64,000 nt of DNA from Polymyxa betae (lineage: Eukaryota; Endomyxa; Phytomyxea; Plasmodiophorida; Plasmodiophoridae), in the NCBI GenBank assembly GCA_003693705.1, contig RBZT01000312.1, positions 124,827-188,826 of the forward strand, given 5' to 3'. The notes under the pieces are model-generated. The model made no database searches and was not told where the DNA came from. It saw only the letters and a list, made by a program, of their open reading frames with translations. Within the stretch, counting starts at the first letter, position 1. Each line of letters begins with the position of its first letter. The translations under genes were made by a program, and so were the position numbers. This document shows, in pieces, positions 44,578 to 61,257 of the stretch.

Positions 44578-45711
44578 TCAACGATCTTGTAAAATATCGT
44601 CAAAAGCGCGACGTTTCCAGATCCGATACTCGGCCGAGTCAGGATGACGTGCTGCTAAAATCGAGAATTCGCTATAGGCGGAATCGACGTTGCCCATCTC
44701 ATAGGATAGACGGCCTTTTAGCAATCGTGCCTCGTCAAAATTCAGATCGGCGGAGACAGCAGCGGTTGCAGCTGCTAACGCTGCAGACGAGACGATTTCA
44801 GGGGAACAGAGGGCACGCCCGTATTCGAACTGAGCCTCAGCGAGATATGGCGCCAGATGAGCAGCCGCAGCGAACGCCTTCAAAGCGTCACCCGATCGGT
44901 CTAATCTGTCCAAGCACCGACCCATCCATAGATGTGAAGCCGCATGGGCCGGATTCAGCTTCGAGGACGATGTGAATCGGTCAAAAGCTTCGCACGTGTT
45001 GCCCAGCAAATATTCATACCGACCTATCCAATACAGAGCCAGATCTAGCGAATATCAGCAAAAGAGAGATATAAAATCAAACACGCAGCTGAGATATAAA
45101 CGTCCGACAACAATTTCGATTACCGCAAGATTTGCAATAACAAGCATGATTAAAAAACGATTACGACCTTGAGGACAAACGTGGAGGAGATCATAAATCG
45201 GCGACGGCGCTACGAAATCGTTGTTGACTGATTCCGCCTCGATTGCAGTCACCCATTGCTGCATCAAGTTCGGACAGGTATCAGCAGCGGTTGGGTTCGC
45301 TCTGCGCACGGCCATCAACACAGAAAGAGAAGCAACCAAGCAGGGGATAACAGCGAACAACACGATCAAGGTCCCCATGCTGATTCGTAGCCGACCGGTC
45401 TTCCCATCTGAAGACGATCGTCGGTTTTTAACGATTTTAGCCGGAGAGGACAGAGCGATTTTGCTAGCTGCGCGGCAGACGAGATGATTGTGGTTTTGTT
45501 GTAGAGCTTCGTTGAGCTCGGCTTGGCTGCCAACCAATACCCGGTCGCCTTCGTCGTCTTCGTAGACGATTTCGACAGCATCCTGATCCAGGCCCAAGGC
45601 GTCGGCAGCCCGAATCATGATCTGCTGAAACGTGGTCTCGGTGACGACCAGAACCGACTCGGTGTCGGCTGCCGTCGTGTAGCGGAGGACGATCTGAGGC
45701 GCTGACGACAT
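44578..45711 (-). CDS. PB1 domain - transmembrane - TPR protein
   Basis: Two exons (45168-45711 and 44578-45044), joined across an unusually long 123-nt intron, give 336 residues. Residues about 6-75 form a PB1-like domain: IVLRYTTAADTESVLVVTET, LGLDQDAVEIVYEDDEGDRV then LVGSQAELNEALQQ. This has the acidic OPCA-type DEEGD cluster of type I PB1 domains. A basic stretch and one transmembrane helix follow (RLRISMGTLIVLFAVIPCLV, about 108-133). The rest is TPR-like helical repeats: LALYWIGRYEYLLGNTCEAF, ASHLWMGRCLDRLDRSGDAL, AEAQFEYGRALCSPEI and ARLLKGRLSYEMGNVDSAYS. PB1 and TPR occur together in NADPH-oxidase activators, but in the reverse order and without a membrane helix. The function is unknown; a membrane-tethered adaptor is a guess. 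Confidence 0.7.
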
Positions 45712-46568
45712 GCCCTTTAGATAGCCTGATACATGTGCGATTAGTATGGATGTGAGAGATGAAAATGTGATTACAGATCTGGCAGAGACGGCTCGGGCTG
45801 CTCTACTTAATGGCCGATATAGACAGAGTCAGACTCACCTATTGTAGAGCTACTAGTGACTATTTATTCAATGTATGTAGGGGATGAAGAGTCGAGGATA
45901 TCGGCCGATCTAAGGGCGAAGCGGGATTCGAGCCTAGGCCTCCTTGCCAAGAGATATTTTCGATTTCTCTTCCTTGCAATTGCCCAGATTCTCCTGTTTG
46001 CATTGCAGCAGGATCGCTGCTGTCGTCGTCAAACTGAATGGATACAGCTTGCTGTTTGAAGCATCACTTTATCCAGCGTTTTCATATTTCATTATTCTAT
46101 CCTGTGTTTTCGTATTTCGATATTCTACCCACTTTGGGTAAGGCGAACTGAATCGTTCATGTGATTTTCAATTACTGCCCTAGATTCCTGCTAGATGCTG
46201 CAATGTGTATAGTATTGCAAATACAGAGCACAGATAACAGATTCAGAACACAACGTTACCCACTAGAATTATTACCAGCATCGATTATCCCCAGATCATG
46301 GACAGTCCTGACTTGACCTGTTCGCTTTGACAACATTGAACGTTTGTTGAATGCATCATTTCGAAATGATTGGCTACTTCGAAAGCTATGGCCAAGTTGT
46401 AGTTAACAATTAGACTGTGTGGCAAACCATGCTGAATGAATTCCCTCAAACAGCTGCAAATCGTATCAGACACGGCTGAGCTGCGGTGACAAGTAATCGA
46501 TTTTTTGAGAAGATCCGAAGACGGGTATCGTCGACGAGTGAGCTGGAAGACGACCAATGGTTGCGCCT
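45712..46568. other. region without a resolved gene
   Basis: Short frames exist on both strands (for example 45856-46059 + and 46285-46572 -). The minus-strand segment reading CLREFIQHGLPHSLIVNYNL looks somewhat protein-like and could be an exon of an unplaced gene. Nothing in it is recognisable. Confidence 0.35.
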
Positions 46569-47050
46569 TCATTTGATGTCATTGATGACACTATAATCGC
46601 CCCCGCCCCGAGCTTAGCCTTCTCGCTGCCCTTGCCGCTTATCAATTCACCCTTCCAAGAGTCGCTAAACTTCTTGTTTTTAATTGGGATGCGATCGTTT
46701 CTGGCTCTTGAACTGACTGAGTGAACCAATTACAGAGATGATGCTACTGCAAACACCATTCTCATCCAGGCTAAATCTTCTCTCCTTCGTATAAGATACA
46801 TAAATCCTGTTCAGGGTAGCACTCATAGCTTGAAGGCATTGATAGGGATTCTCTTATAAACGCCTTCAGATGCCGGGATGACTTTCTAAGAAGCTGAGAT
46901 TATTGGAACTTTATCGTCGCCGACCGTAATCATTACCTGCCGGCAACATTTGCCTTCAAAATTCAAGATTTATTATCTCCGTAAGCCATGGACAGCAAAA
47001 TTTCGAGCTTTTTCAAAAACGCCGCCCGTCCATATCATGAGATTCCCAAT
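46569..47050 (-). CDS. possible proteasome assembly chaperone 4-like gene (PSMG4/Poc4)
   Basis: Two stretches resemble the small chaperone PSMG4. One is GNLMIWTGGVFEKARNFAVH (about 46985-47045), like its LFLWVGATPHLRNLAVAM strand-helix. The other is NRIYVSYTKERRFSLDENGV followed by CSSIIS (about 46740-46820), like VFVSYNLQ...LLVENRI. A GT..AG intron, RLLEG, a second intron and VINDIK with TGA at 46569-46571 would finish the protein. The N-terminal exon and the middle join are unresolved, so this is a weak call. Confidence 0.28.
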
Positions 47051-47339
47051 CATATAAGTTGATATCTCCTTCAAATACCGTTATATTGCAACATGGACCT
47101 AACTTATATTGAGACGACAAGACGACCCAAACACGCTCATTGCGTTTACTTACATAAACGAATGAAGTCGATTTGTCTGGTCCAGTGGTTGATGAACATC
47201 CATAACGATTGACAGCGAATCAAGCATACAGTTTTCTATAAAATGGGCAGCTGTACTTTCTACAGTAAAAGAGTTTTGATACTTGTAAACTGTAAGGTGC
47301 CGATTCTGACGAAGTGTCGTTGCTGGAGCGGAGTTTTTG

Positions 47340-47801
47340 ATGGAAGGAGGGAGTAGCGTAATGTCTAATGACGCTGACTCCTCCGCGAACCTTCGAACGA
47401 TTTTCATTGGTTCAGTAATGAAGTGATACCGTATACGCTATCGGATTGTCTTTGTTGCAGTTCTGATAAGTTGCATTATATGTGCGAGTTTGCACCATTA
47501 TTGCAAACTGACGTTGACGAATTTGGTGATGTTAGTGAGTCGAAGATCAACAACAGAAATAGCGATGTTAGTGAGTTGAAGATCAGCAACAAGACTCAGA
47601 TTTGTCTTTGAGGTTGGTCTGAACAGGAACGAATGGGATTTATCACTGCGTTTAGCAGCATCGTTGAAGTATGCTTACACGATTCGCATTGCCATTTCTA
47701 ACCATCAATTCATCAAGGAAACCGACGCTCAGATTATAACCAGTTTTGCCACTAAAAACGCCTTCGATTTTTTAGGCCGTATTTTCATCGTCCTCTGTTA
47801 G
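47340..47801 (+). CDS. possible small gene, unrecognised
   Basis: ATG at 47340 begins MEGGSSVMSNDADSSANLRT. A GT..AG intron could join it to SDKLHYMCEFAPLLQTDVDE, and after another intron comes LRLAASLKYAYTIRIAISNH then QFIKETDAQIITSFATKNAF, ending at a TAG near 47800. The last exon looks like genuine protein. The antisense strand carries a competing 83-codon frame (47157-47407), and only one of the two is likely real. A 17-bp direct repeat (GATGTTAGTGAGTcGAAGATCA type) lies at 47530-47585 within the putative intron. Confidence 0.28.
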
Positions 47802-48259
47802 CAAGCGCCGGTCGATCTTGTTCTGCACCGGCAATTGTGTCAGCGTCATCATTGCTTATTGTACATTAGTATTACAACCAGCCAGCACATAATTCCATCA
47901 TACAAGCCGGAGAGGACTGGTTGCCTTTGTTTCGGGAGAGGACGGCGCGGCCGATCAGCAACTTCCAGTGCAACCCGCACTGATCCTTTGGTTCAGGGCG
48001 CAGAGCCTTCTGACATGCGAATTGCGAATTTGTTGCAGCCTCTGCAAATCGACGCGTGGCACTTGGCAAGCGACGGCAACTTGTCCCAGAGTCAGCCCGA
48101 CGCGTTGCCACGCGGCTGGATGTCAGTCAACGTGGGGGCACCGTCCAACGTTACCAAAATTAGCTCGAGGGGGCTGCCCGACCATATTCCTGACACGGAG
48201 GGTCTCTATTGGCTGTCTTTAACATTTTCACTTTAGGCTAATAGGCGTGTCTCTTCAAC
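47802..48259. other. intergenic region upstream of alpha-glucosidase
   Basis: Both strands have open frames of up to 133 codons here, but none shows a domain, signal peptide or conserved motif. It presumably holds the promoter of the GH31 gene. Confidence 0.4.
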
Positions 48260-51560
<3,301 letters not shown>

Positions 51561-51874
51561 TGTTTAAATTGTTTAATTACTGTTAAATTAGATGTTTTGG
51601 TTAAAACATAACTTAAGCTCTTAATCCAACCAGATACCTTCGCTGTGTATGAAACTTTCCATGAAAGAGATCTGACTTTGAGTGCTGTGCTGCCTGCTGG
51701 ACTGCTGGTATCGAAAAGGTTGCGCTTGCCTTATATGAGTGATTATTCTGTTTTTTCATTTCATCATGCCCGGCCTGCGGTGATATGAAATAAAAACAAC
51801 TGAAGTTCGGCCCAGTTCGGAATCCAGAGCCCCATAATATAGGGCGTACGCTGCCGGCCTGATCTGCGCCCGCC
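51561..51874. other. intergenic region between GH31 and VPS13
   Basis: This 314-bp same-strand gap must contain the GH31 terminator and the VPS13 promoter. Nothing specific is recognisable. Confidence 0.45.
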
Positions 51875-54800
51875 ATGCTTGAAGGCGTTCTGGAACGCCT
51901 GCTGTTGGATCGCCTTGGAGAGTATGTAGATTTGCCGAAAGACTCCATTCAGATTGGGGTTTGGTCTGGTGAAATCATCCTCGATAATGTGGCATTACGG
52001 CCGTCTTGTCTTACTCGGCTGAAATTGCCTGTCGATGTCAGTCTAGGCAAACTTAGAAAAATGCACATTAAAGTACCTTGGTCTTCGCTAGGGAGCTCTC
52101 CAGTCAAGGTATTATCTGAATGCCTAAATTCTGAGTACTTATGACGGACCTTCCATTAGATTACTTTGGAAGGATTACTAATTCTTGCCCAACCTGCCCA
52201 TGGCGCCGAGTTTGATCCTGAAGCTGCCATTAGGTTGATGAATGATCGTAAGATACAGCAGCTGAGATCGGCAGAGCAGCTCCGCGCTCAGAGGCATTGG
52301 GAGGAGAATAATGCCGAAGAAGCCAGACAGCAGCAGAGCTTCACCCAGAGCTTCCTGTCAAAAATAATTGCAAATATTCAGGTCGTCCTTCGTGACGTTC
52401 ACGTTCGATATGAAGACGATACAACATTCGCGGATCGCTGCTTTGCTGCTGGAGTGCTTATAAAAGAGTTTACAGCACTCACTACAAACGCTAATTTCGA
52501 GGAATGTTTCATCTCATCGGTTGAAACTGTCGTCAACACGTTCAAACGTTTGACGATGAGGAATGCTGCCATCTATTGGGACTCGAATGCAGTTTTATTG
52601 AATAATCATTCTGAATCAGCGATCTTATCAGCAATGCAAGAATCCATTGATGCTATGGATATGTTATACGACGTTCAAAATGCAGAGCAGCGCCCTCTAC
52701 CCCAGCACACCTTTGTTTTGTGCCCTGTTTCTGCAGCCATGAACCTCACCATGAACAGCCGGTACTTCGAAATGAATGCTCCACATTACAATTTCGAATT
52801 GCGAATCTGCAATTTTAACGTCACGCTGCATCATAACCAGTACGACGATATGGTCCATCTGATCGATAATTTCACGGCATTGCAGAAGAGGTCGGAAGTG
52901 GAAGTGCGGTTCTCTGCTATCAGGCAGCACCATCCGGAAACTGGCCCATGTGCTCCAGGGCACAGTGCGGCCGCTTGGTGGCGCTACGCCTGCAAATGTA
53001 TCATCCACCTAAATTCAACTGGGAAACGGAGGTGGTTTTCCCCGGCATCGGTTTCGCTCTATTGCAAGCAACGACGAGAGTATGTGGAACTTTACAAGCG
53101 CAAGCGAAATGTGCCTTGGTATCCGCCGCTAAATGAATCCGAGTTGGCCCGACTCACAGAGCTGGAAGAGATGCTCGAAGTCGATGATATTCTGTTTTTC
53201 CGATCATTTGCGGAAACCGATTTGGCTGCTGAGGCCAGAAAAAGCAAACAGATGCTGGAAGATCTGCGAAAAGCAAACCAGAGCCAGCGAGGTGGCGATT
53301 GGTGGTCCTCTGTGTTCGGGTCCAGCACGGCCACTGACGAAGAAGTCGACCCGAGCTTGATTCGCCTGACCAACGAGCAACGTCGCGAACTGTATAAGAC
53401 CATCGATTTCAAGGAAGTCACACAAGAGTTCACTCTGCGACCGAATCACGTATTTTCAGTGTTTTCTGTGAAAGTCGTTGATGCGTCCATCAATCTAATT
53501 CGCAACAACCAATACCTGACGACGTTATCGTTCGAAGGAGATGCAAAAATCGAACTGTTTCAGGGGACCCGGTTCACATTGTCGATATCTTGTGCGACGC
53601 TGCACGATCAATATACAACCGGGTCGTGCTTTCCCAATATAGTAGTATTCAAAGGCGAAGGGCCGTTTGCCCATTTCGTCTTGGAGATCGATCCAGTTGA
53701 CAGCGACGCCAACATCAGCGTGAATCTGTCGGTGAAACCCGTCGAAATCGTCTACAATCAGCTCTGGATTCAGCAAATCATTCGCTTCTTCCGCCCCGTT
53801 CACGAGTTATCCCATCTTCGTGGCGCCGCTCTATCTTGGTCGGAACAGCGCCAGTCCGAAATGATCGTCGCTCTAACCAATCATCGCGTTATCGATGTCA
53901 ACTTTTCAGTTCAGCATCCAATTCTGTTCATCCCAATAGACATCTGCAGCGAACAATGCGATTTACTCGTTGCGGATCTATTGTCTTTCAGCCTTATCAG
54001 TCTGCGAACTCTTGATCAGATGACAGATGAATATCTCTATGGACGCCCTCCTGAACCTCGCTCTTCATATGACGCTTTCTTACTGAACGTTCACGGCGCT
54101 TCCGTCTCGTTATGCTCGAGTTCGGCTTTATTAGAAGGAGCGGCTCCAATTCGCATTTTACAACGAACGAACTGTCTATTGGGCCTGTATACCTGTATCG
54201 ATCACACATCGGTTAGTTTACCAAATCTTGTGCTGAATGGCTCCATATCAGAACTGAATGTTCGATTGTCGCATGCTGAGGCTGGGACAATCTGCGATAT
54301 TCTCAGCGCCCATGGTCGCTATCCGATATTCGACGATGTCGTACTGGATTCGAATACACACGACGCTATCGCCGTGGTTCCATTGGACGATTTGACGTCC
54401 AGACCTGACGATCACATCTCTTCGCTCAGCATACTCAATCGACAGTGGTTCATCTGTGCATTCGCTGTCGATAAGCTATCGGTGAAGTTTTCGGATTCAA
54501 AAGGCCCACTGGTCATTACCGAGATCTGCGGGTTCTCCATCGATTTCCGTTATTCTCTCGCTTGTTCTATAGTGCAGATGCACTTAAAGGATGTATCCGT
54601 CCAGGATTGTCTACAGAAAGGACAGTTTTCCATGCTGATGACCTCTAAATCGGTGGAATCAGATCCGGCCGAAAGCGAGCTCATCACGGTGTCGTACACG
54701 ATCACATCTCGTTCATCTCCCGCTTATCAGGGTGTCGATCAACTCGTTGTTGTTGAATTCAACTCGTTGCTTATCAATTGGAATCCTGATACGGTTCTCA

Positions 54801-57800
54801 CCCTTATGAACCTGCTATATGGCTCAATCTCACCACCGTCTCCACCTGAACCGCCCTCTCCTGATGCTTGTATATTGGTTCATAAACCAGAAATCGACCT
54901 ATCTCATATCGTCATTCAAGCGCATATGAAGAAGTTGGTATTGTCGCTTAACAAAGAAATTAGAGACCGTCAGCTGGCTGTCGTTAGTGTTTGTGAGCTA
55001 TATGTGGCGACCGCTATCAAATCAGATTGTGTCTCTGTTACTGGGAAGTTGGGGTTGTTTACCATCACGAAACCCTCCCCTCAATCGTCTCCCGATGATG
55101 TATTCAAGTACCTGGTGCTGCGCTCTTCAGAATCCTCCAACTTGTTGGAGTTCGCTTTTGACTCGCTCGGGCATCAAATATCCCCCAACGAATTCGGCCC
55201 GAAATTCGCATTAAAACTGAACTCGATCCAGTTCGTGTATCTGCACCAGTTTACAATGGAGCTGGCCGACTACCTATTCCAGGGCGTGCTCGGGTCCGTA
55301 CTGGCACAGACCGTGAGCACGGCCAGCGACGTGTTGCTTCCGGAATCGACCGAGCAGCAGGTGGAGCCCCCGTCGGTCTCCATCGAGGTGTCTATAGCGA
55401 GCCCGCGAATCCTGCTGCCCGTTCATCCTGATTGCTCCGATTTCATTGAAGCCGATCTCGGCAACATCTCTTTCACCCATTATCGTGGAGATCCGCATCT
55501 TTGGGAGGGTTCAGTGAAAGGCGAGCAGATGAAACTGATCGCACATATTAGGGGTGACGAGCAAGATTGCGGCGTCCTCGATCTCGAGGTCGCAATCTCA
55601 TTCCCATACCCGATACAAACTTCATCCTGCATCATTGTTGACGTGATCGGTCATCAAGCAGAGGCCACCATCTCACACGATATTTTCAATCTGGTCCTGA
55701 AAATATTTTATTGCAACTTTCTCGCATTGCCTCCAGATTCGGCAGTCGTGCCAATCGCACCGGACGGGGCTGCCAAGTCGCAGATCTTGTATACGTTCGA
55801 CGAAGCCTCTCCATCTCAGCCGATGAAGGTCGCCTTCAAATTAGATTCGGTGAATGTGCAATGTATGGGTAATGATACCAGACATCATTCATCCCAGCCG
55901 GATGTTTGTTTGGCGTCGCTAACAATCAGCCGTTTCTTGCTGAATTACGAATTCGAACTTGATCAGACATCGCATCTGGACTTCTCTATCAACTCGTTGG
56001 ATGTGATCGACTCCAGACGGATGGCGTCACATTCTGCTTTCCAGAAGCTGATCTGCACCAATATTGAGAATAACATCTCCGAGGCCGGCATTCAGTTCTC
56101 ACAAGATGCCATCACAACCTGCCTGACAATCTCCCATCCCACTATCTTCGTACTGCCCCATCTTGTCATGGATCTCATGTCACTGTTCGACACCAGCGAT
56201 CTATCGCCGTCCACCGGTGACAACTCGACGTCAATGCCCGATGTATCGGCACCAGCAGAATCGTCTCGGTGGGTTGTTAACGTATCAGATGCTCGAATCG
56301 TGTTTATCGAGCACATTCATGATAGCGATTCGAGGGTGGTTGCCACCAAATCCAGTTTTAATTTTACTGTCGACAATGAATTAACGGCCGCCACTGGGCG
56401 CGCGTTTTGTACTCAAAAGCTGCTGGTCTCTGGTCTTGAGTGTTTCGTCAGTCGAGGCACGTCACTGTACTCAGCCGGAAGCTCCGATCGGCTCCCTCTC
56501 CTGTTCCCGACCTCGTTGAACGCTTCATTAAAAGACGAATTCCTCGGAAATGTCAGAAAATCGCGCGAATTTCAAGTTCACCTGGGACCCATTACGCTCG
56601 CCTTGGCATACGAAGACTATCAGCTGGCACTGCATATTTACAATGCTATTTCAAAAGCAATGGTGCGGTCGTCGTCATCCGCTCGATGTTCGATCGATTC
56701 GGGAGTTTCCTCTAGTCTTTTGTCGCTAGCTGCTACGGAATTCGATATTCCTGTCGTGACTCCAATACATCAAGCAAGCACAGAGATCGTGGCATATTCA
56801 TTCACACTCTACTTCGATCAGGTCAAGTTCACTGGAATCAATGATTATCTGGGACGGTTTATGCCTCTCGTCATGTTCCATACGACGCCGTTTAAGCTGC
56901 TTGTTCAAGGCAGCAATCTGTATGTGAGAGTCTATGCATCATCTGTGCTTACCATTCAGGCGTTTAATCCCCGAATAACAGCATGGGAACCTGTCTTGGA
57001 AACTTGGTAACTCTTTATTTATTATCCATTGCTCTCACTAAATGGGTTTCAGTGCGTTCGAGGTTTCCGTCGAGCATTTGTATGAAGAGGCGATATCTAA
57101 GGGACAGTTCCGTCGTACATCACAACCTCAGACCCGACCGGTCGCTACCGCTATCCAGATCGAGATTGCAGGAACTCCGGCCTCTACCGCCACCTCACCG
57201 GATACTGTCAATGTCAACATCAGCTGGTCATTCCTGGAAACCATGTTGGGCACAATGCGATTCTGGCGCCGAACCAACACCAGCAGCATGATCGGCAGCG
57301 ACTCGGCATTCTCCCCCTATTATGTTCGTAATGAGACTGGTGATCAGGTTATATACTGGCTTGATACAGATGCCAATATTCGTGATACTGTCGTTAATGG
57401 TCATGAAGCACCTGTTAAGGTGGTTCCATATGAACTGTTACAAGCTTCATCAAGGGATACAACTTCTATATCTCTCAATCTACAAGTACATGGACCATGG
57501 CTCCCCATCTCCGGACTCAAATTCGACAAGGTCGGTGCCAAGCGATTCGTACTGGCTCCGACCAGGAACGCTCCTGCTACAGCCGCCAATATGTATCTGG
57601 TTGCCGATTGCAGCCTGCTGAACGGCATCAAAACGTTGACGTTAAGGTCGTCGTTGGTAATTGTCAACAACCTCAAGGTCGCCGTCGAGCTGTATTCGAG
57701 CGATCAACCGCCATCCGTGGATCTGGATCGCGCCGATCCGCAGCGATTCGGTCCCGTGGCGCCCGGTCAGTCATTGCCGGTCCCGTTGCGTCTGCTCCAT

Positions 57801-60800
57801 CTCGATCGCATCTATATTCGGCCTGATCAGGGATCAGTACGGTGGAGTGAGACCCCATTCAGTGTCACCGGTCTGAGTCGAATGAAGTCCGGTGAATCGA
57901 TGCTGCTTCAGTGTTTAACTACAGACCGAACTGTAGCACCCAACTTCTTTAGCTATTTCAATGGGGCGTTCTCCAATCGGCAAGCACCATTACGTGGTAG
58001 TCGATTCATGTTGATGAACCCGTTTGTGCTACGTAATATGCTTCCGGTCCCCATCAGTTTTGCTATCAAATTCCGCGATGGCGCCATCAATGCCACCGGC
58101 TCGCTGGAGCCCGGCGAATGCTTCTTCGCCTCCGAATTCGAAGAAGCTCGTGACCCGTTTATCTCTATCACAGCATATGGGTTCAAGCCGTTGCCATGGA
58201 TACGCATGAACCCGTATTATGTGAATAATGATCAACCCGCCTATCTATCAGATAGTGCAGATCGCACTCAGACCGACTGTATCGAAGATTATCTGGTTCT
58301 TTCTGATCTTGAAGGGTTCCCGATGCGCGTTAAGATCGAGGTATTGGTCGGTCAGCCGGCTCTCAAACGATATTCGGAACGTGCTAAAACCGTCTATACG
58401 ATCTCTGCCGCCTATATCTTCGCTGACCGTACTGGCCTTGGTCTGCAAATCGGTTGGACCAGCGATGATCTGCCAATACATCCTATACCGGCCCAGGGCC
58501 AACCTCCCATGGATCATCATGGCCGTCTTCCATCCTACGGATCCCTGTTATCATCGCAACGGATCTTGATGTTCGGTCTGATGCCAGATCGGGATTGTTC
58601 CATCGTGTTGAAGATTGCTGGAACAGTAGATTGGAGCCCATCGTTCAACATCTCGTCAGTAGCAGAGGATGGTGCCTTATCGTTTATTCATCGACCTGAT
58701 CCGGAATCTCATCCGATCTATATGGAGGTTGGGGTTCAGTTCGATCTGTCACCTGGACGGTTTATCGGCACGAAATTGATTCAGTTCGTGCCGCGATTCG
58801 TTCTTGTGAACAACACCGAATCAGATCTGTTCTTCATTCAGCCCGATCTTCCATCATCTCAGATCCGTCTCCAACCTCACTCCAAATCTCCCTTCTACTT
58901 CGCCTGTTCCAATCGAAAGCGCCTGATTTCGGTGTCACTCGATGGCGAGACATGGTCGGGAGCCTTCTACGTCCATGAGGTCTCCCAGGCCTGTGTTAAG
59001 ATCGCCAGCTCTCAGATCAGGTCCAGTACGGCCACGGTGGATTCAGCCACGGTCCCGAACCCGATCCTGCTCGACCTTCATATTCAATCAGCACGCTCAG
59101 CAATCCATTCGTTCTTCAGTGTTCGAATGTGTCTGGATTCCCCTTATCAGATCCAGAATCTGTCGGGCGTCACCGTTTATTTCCGTCAGAAGCTCGACAG
59201 TCCATTCCCGACCGGACCGCTGTTCTCGGTCGCACCCGGGCAATCAGCGCCCTTCTCATGGGACTGCCTGGCGGCACCAAAACCACTCCTGCTCGAATTC
59301 CGGAGCGAGACCTGGCACGGAACTGTCTCACTCGATGATTTGTCATTCGATCAGCGCGTCGGTGTCGCCGGCGCCATGCTGCGACTCAGAGTGATCAGTC
59401 GTGGCCCCGCCAAGGTTCTGGTCGTACAGCCCACATCATCACGTGCCCGAACTGTAGCTCAGGCTCTGGATATCGGCAAGAAGGTCATCGATCTTGAGCT
59501 GAAAGTTTCCATATTCCGTATCTGTGTATCATTGATTGATGATCGACCCAGCGAGCTCATGTTGCTGACTCTGACCGGCATTGAGTTCTTACTGAGCAGC
59601 TCTGCGAATATCTGTGAGGCAGCTCTGTGTGTGCAATCAGCACAGATCGATAATATGGACTGGGATGTTGGACTTGGTGCTCTGTATAAATACCCGGTCG
59701 TGATGCTTCAGAATCCACAACCAACGTCAACACGACGATCTTCACAGAATGGCTCCTCCACCTCACATATCTTTATTCATACCTGCATGCTTCTTAATCG
59801 GCCTGGCATTATCTTCTTCAAATACTTTGGTGTGTTAATCCAGGAGACTATCGTAGAGGTTGATGAGGCCTTTTATGCGATGGCCTGCCGATTTCTATCG
59901 ATCGCTAACGAATTGACCACTTGGGACACCGACATCGAAGAGCGATCGTCGACAGTCACGCGAACAATGTCTGGTAACGATCTGGCGGCGATATTTCGCA
60001 GCCAGGACGAAATCGATGCTGTGGCCGTCCTCAGCGATTTACAACAAAAAGCCGGATACCTGATGTTCTTCGAGAAGCTGGAATTGGCCCCGATCCACAT
60101 CATCTTCAGTTTCGCTAAGCAGCCCAGCGGCCTCGAAGTGAACGCCGTTTCCCGTACGATCAGCGTCACGTTCAAGAATGTGGATTCAGCCCCGATCAGG
60201 CTGGAAGGCAAGCTGATGAGAAATGTGTTCGCCACGTTAGACGTCATGATCAGCAGTCTGGCGTCACACTATCACGCCAGTGTTATGAGTCGTCTTTATA
60301 CGATATTGGGGAGTGTTGCTGTTCTGGGCAATCCGCTCGGACTTCTCAGCAATCTCGGCTCGGGTCTGTCCGATTTCTTCAACGATCCCGTTGATGGACT
60401 CGTTGAAGGAAATTTGCAGGGTTTCGGCCAAGGCCTGAAGAGAGGATCACAGTCACTTTTCAATCAGTCCATGTATGGGTTTGGAAATTCGCTTGCTGGA
60501 ATTTCGGGCAATCTTGGAACTGGAATCGCAGCGTTAGGCACAGGCCGGGAATATCGTGAGCGACGAGCCATCGCCAGAGCACGTGAATCTCCGGATGACG
60601 TTCTTGAAGGCCTCGCTTATGGAACAAAAAACATCGCCACTGGATTTGCGGATGGCATCGCTGGGGTTGTGATCGACCCGCTCAAAGGAGCTGCAAACGA
60701 AGGTGTGTCCGGATTTCTGAAAGGTGTCGCTTCTGGAGCGGTCGGGCTGTTCGCCAAACCTCTGACAGGCGTACTGGACGCTGTTAGCTCGGTATCGCAA

Positions 60801-61235
60801 GGTGTGAAGAATACGGCGAATATCCCGAGCAGACGGAGGGCACAGATTCGCCGTTCTCGAATGCTGTATGGTCCCGACAAAACAGTACGAGAATATAACA
60901 GCAAACATGCAACTGTTCAACAGATCATACGAACTATTGAACAAGGTCGGTATGCAACAATAGCCTATATCGATCATATCACGATCGGAACGGCGCTTTA
61001 CGTATTCCTTGATTCATGCATTATTGTTGTTGATTTGCAAGGGCAACCAAGCTTAATCGAGGAGATTCCATGGAAGAACCTTCGCGTTGATATCGACGAA
61101 GGCAACATTTGGCTGAAACAGTATTCAAGGGTACACCGCCTACCAACTCTACAAGATCGTGAAACTGCCATGAATGTATTCAGGGTGATAACGCAAGCTC
61201 AAGTTCAATCCATGCAAGATTTACAATATCAATAA
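51875..61235 (+). CDS. VPS13: VPS13 bridge-like lipid transfer protein
   Basis: VPS13 is a rod with a hydrophobic groove that moves phospholipids between organelles at contact sites. Exons 51875-52108, 52160-57006 and 57053-61235 give 3,087 residues, the normal VPS13 length. The chorein N-terminus (MLEGVLERLLLDRLGEYVDL, then LPVDVSLGKLRKMHIKVPWS) is typical. RBG-type beta repeats fill exon 2. The VAB (SHR-BD) region spans the first half of exon 3. The C-terminal DH-like amphipathic helices include NPLGLLSNLGSGLSDFFNDP and KNIATGFADGIAGVVIDPLK (about 60340-60800). A PH-like domain closes the protein (YIDHITIGTALYVFLDSCII). Introns 52109-52159 and 57007-57052 are unambiguous. I see no UBA or ricin domain, so it is VPS13A/C-like rather than VPS13D. 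The stop is 22 bp from that of the convergent Fes1 gene. Confidence 0.97.
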
Positions 61236-61257
61236 TGTAAAATAATAATAATAATAT

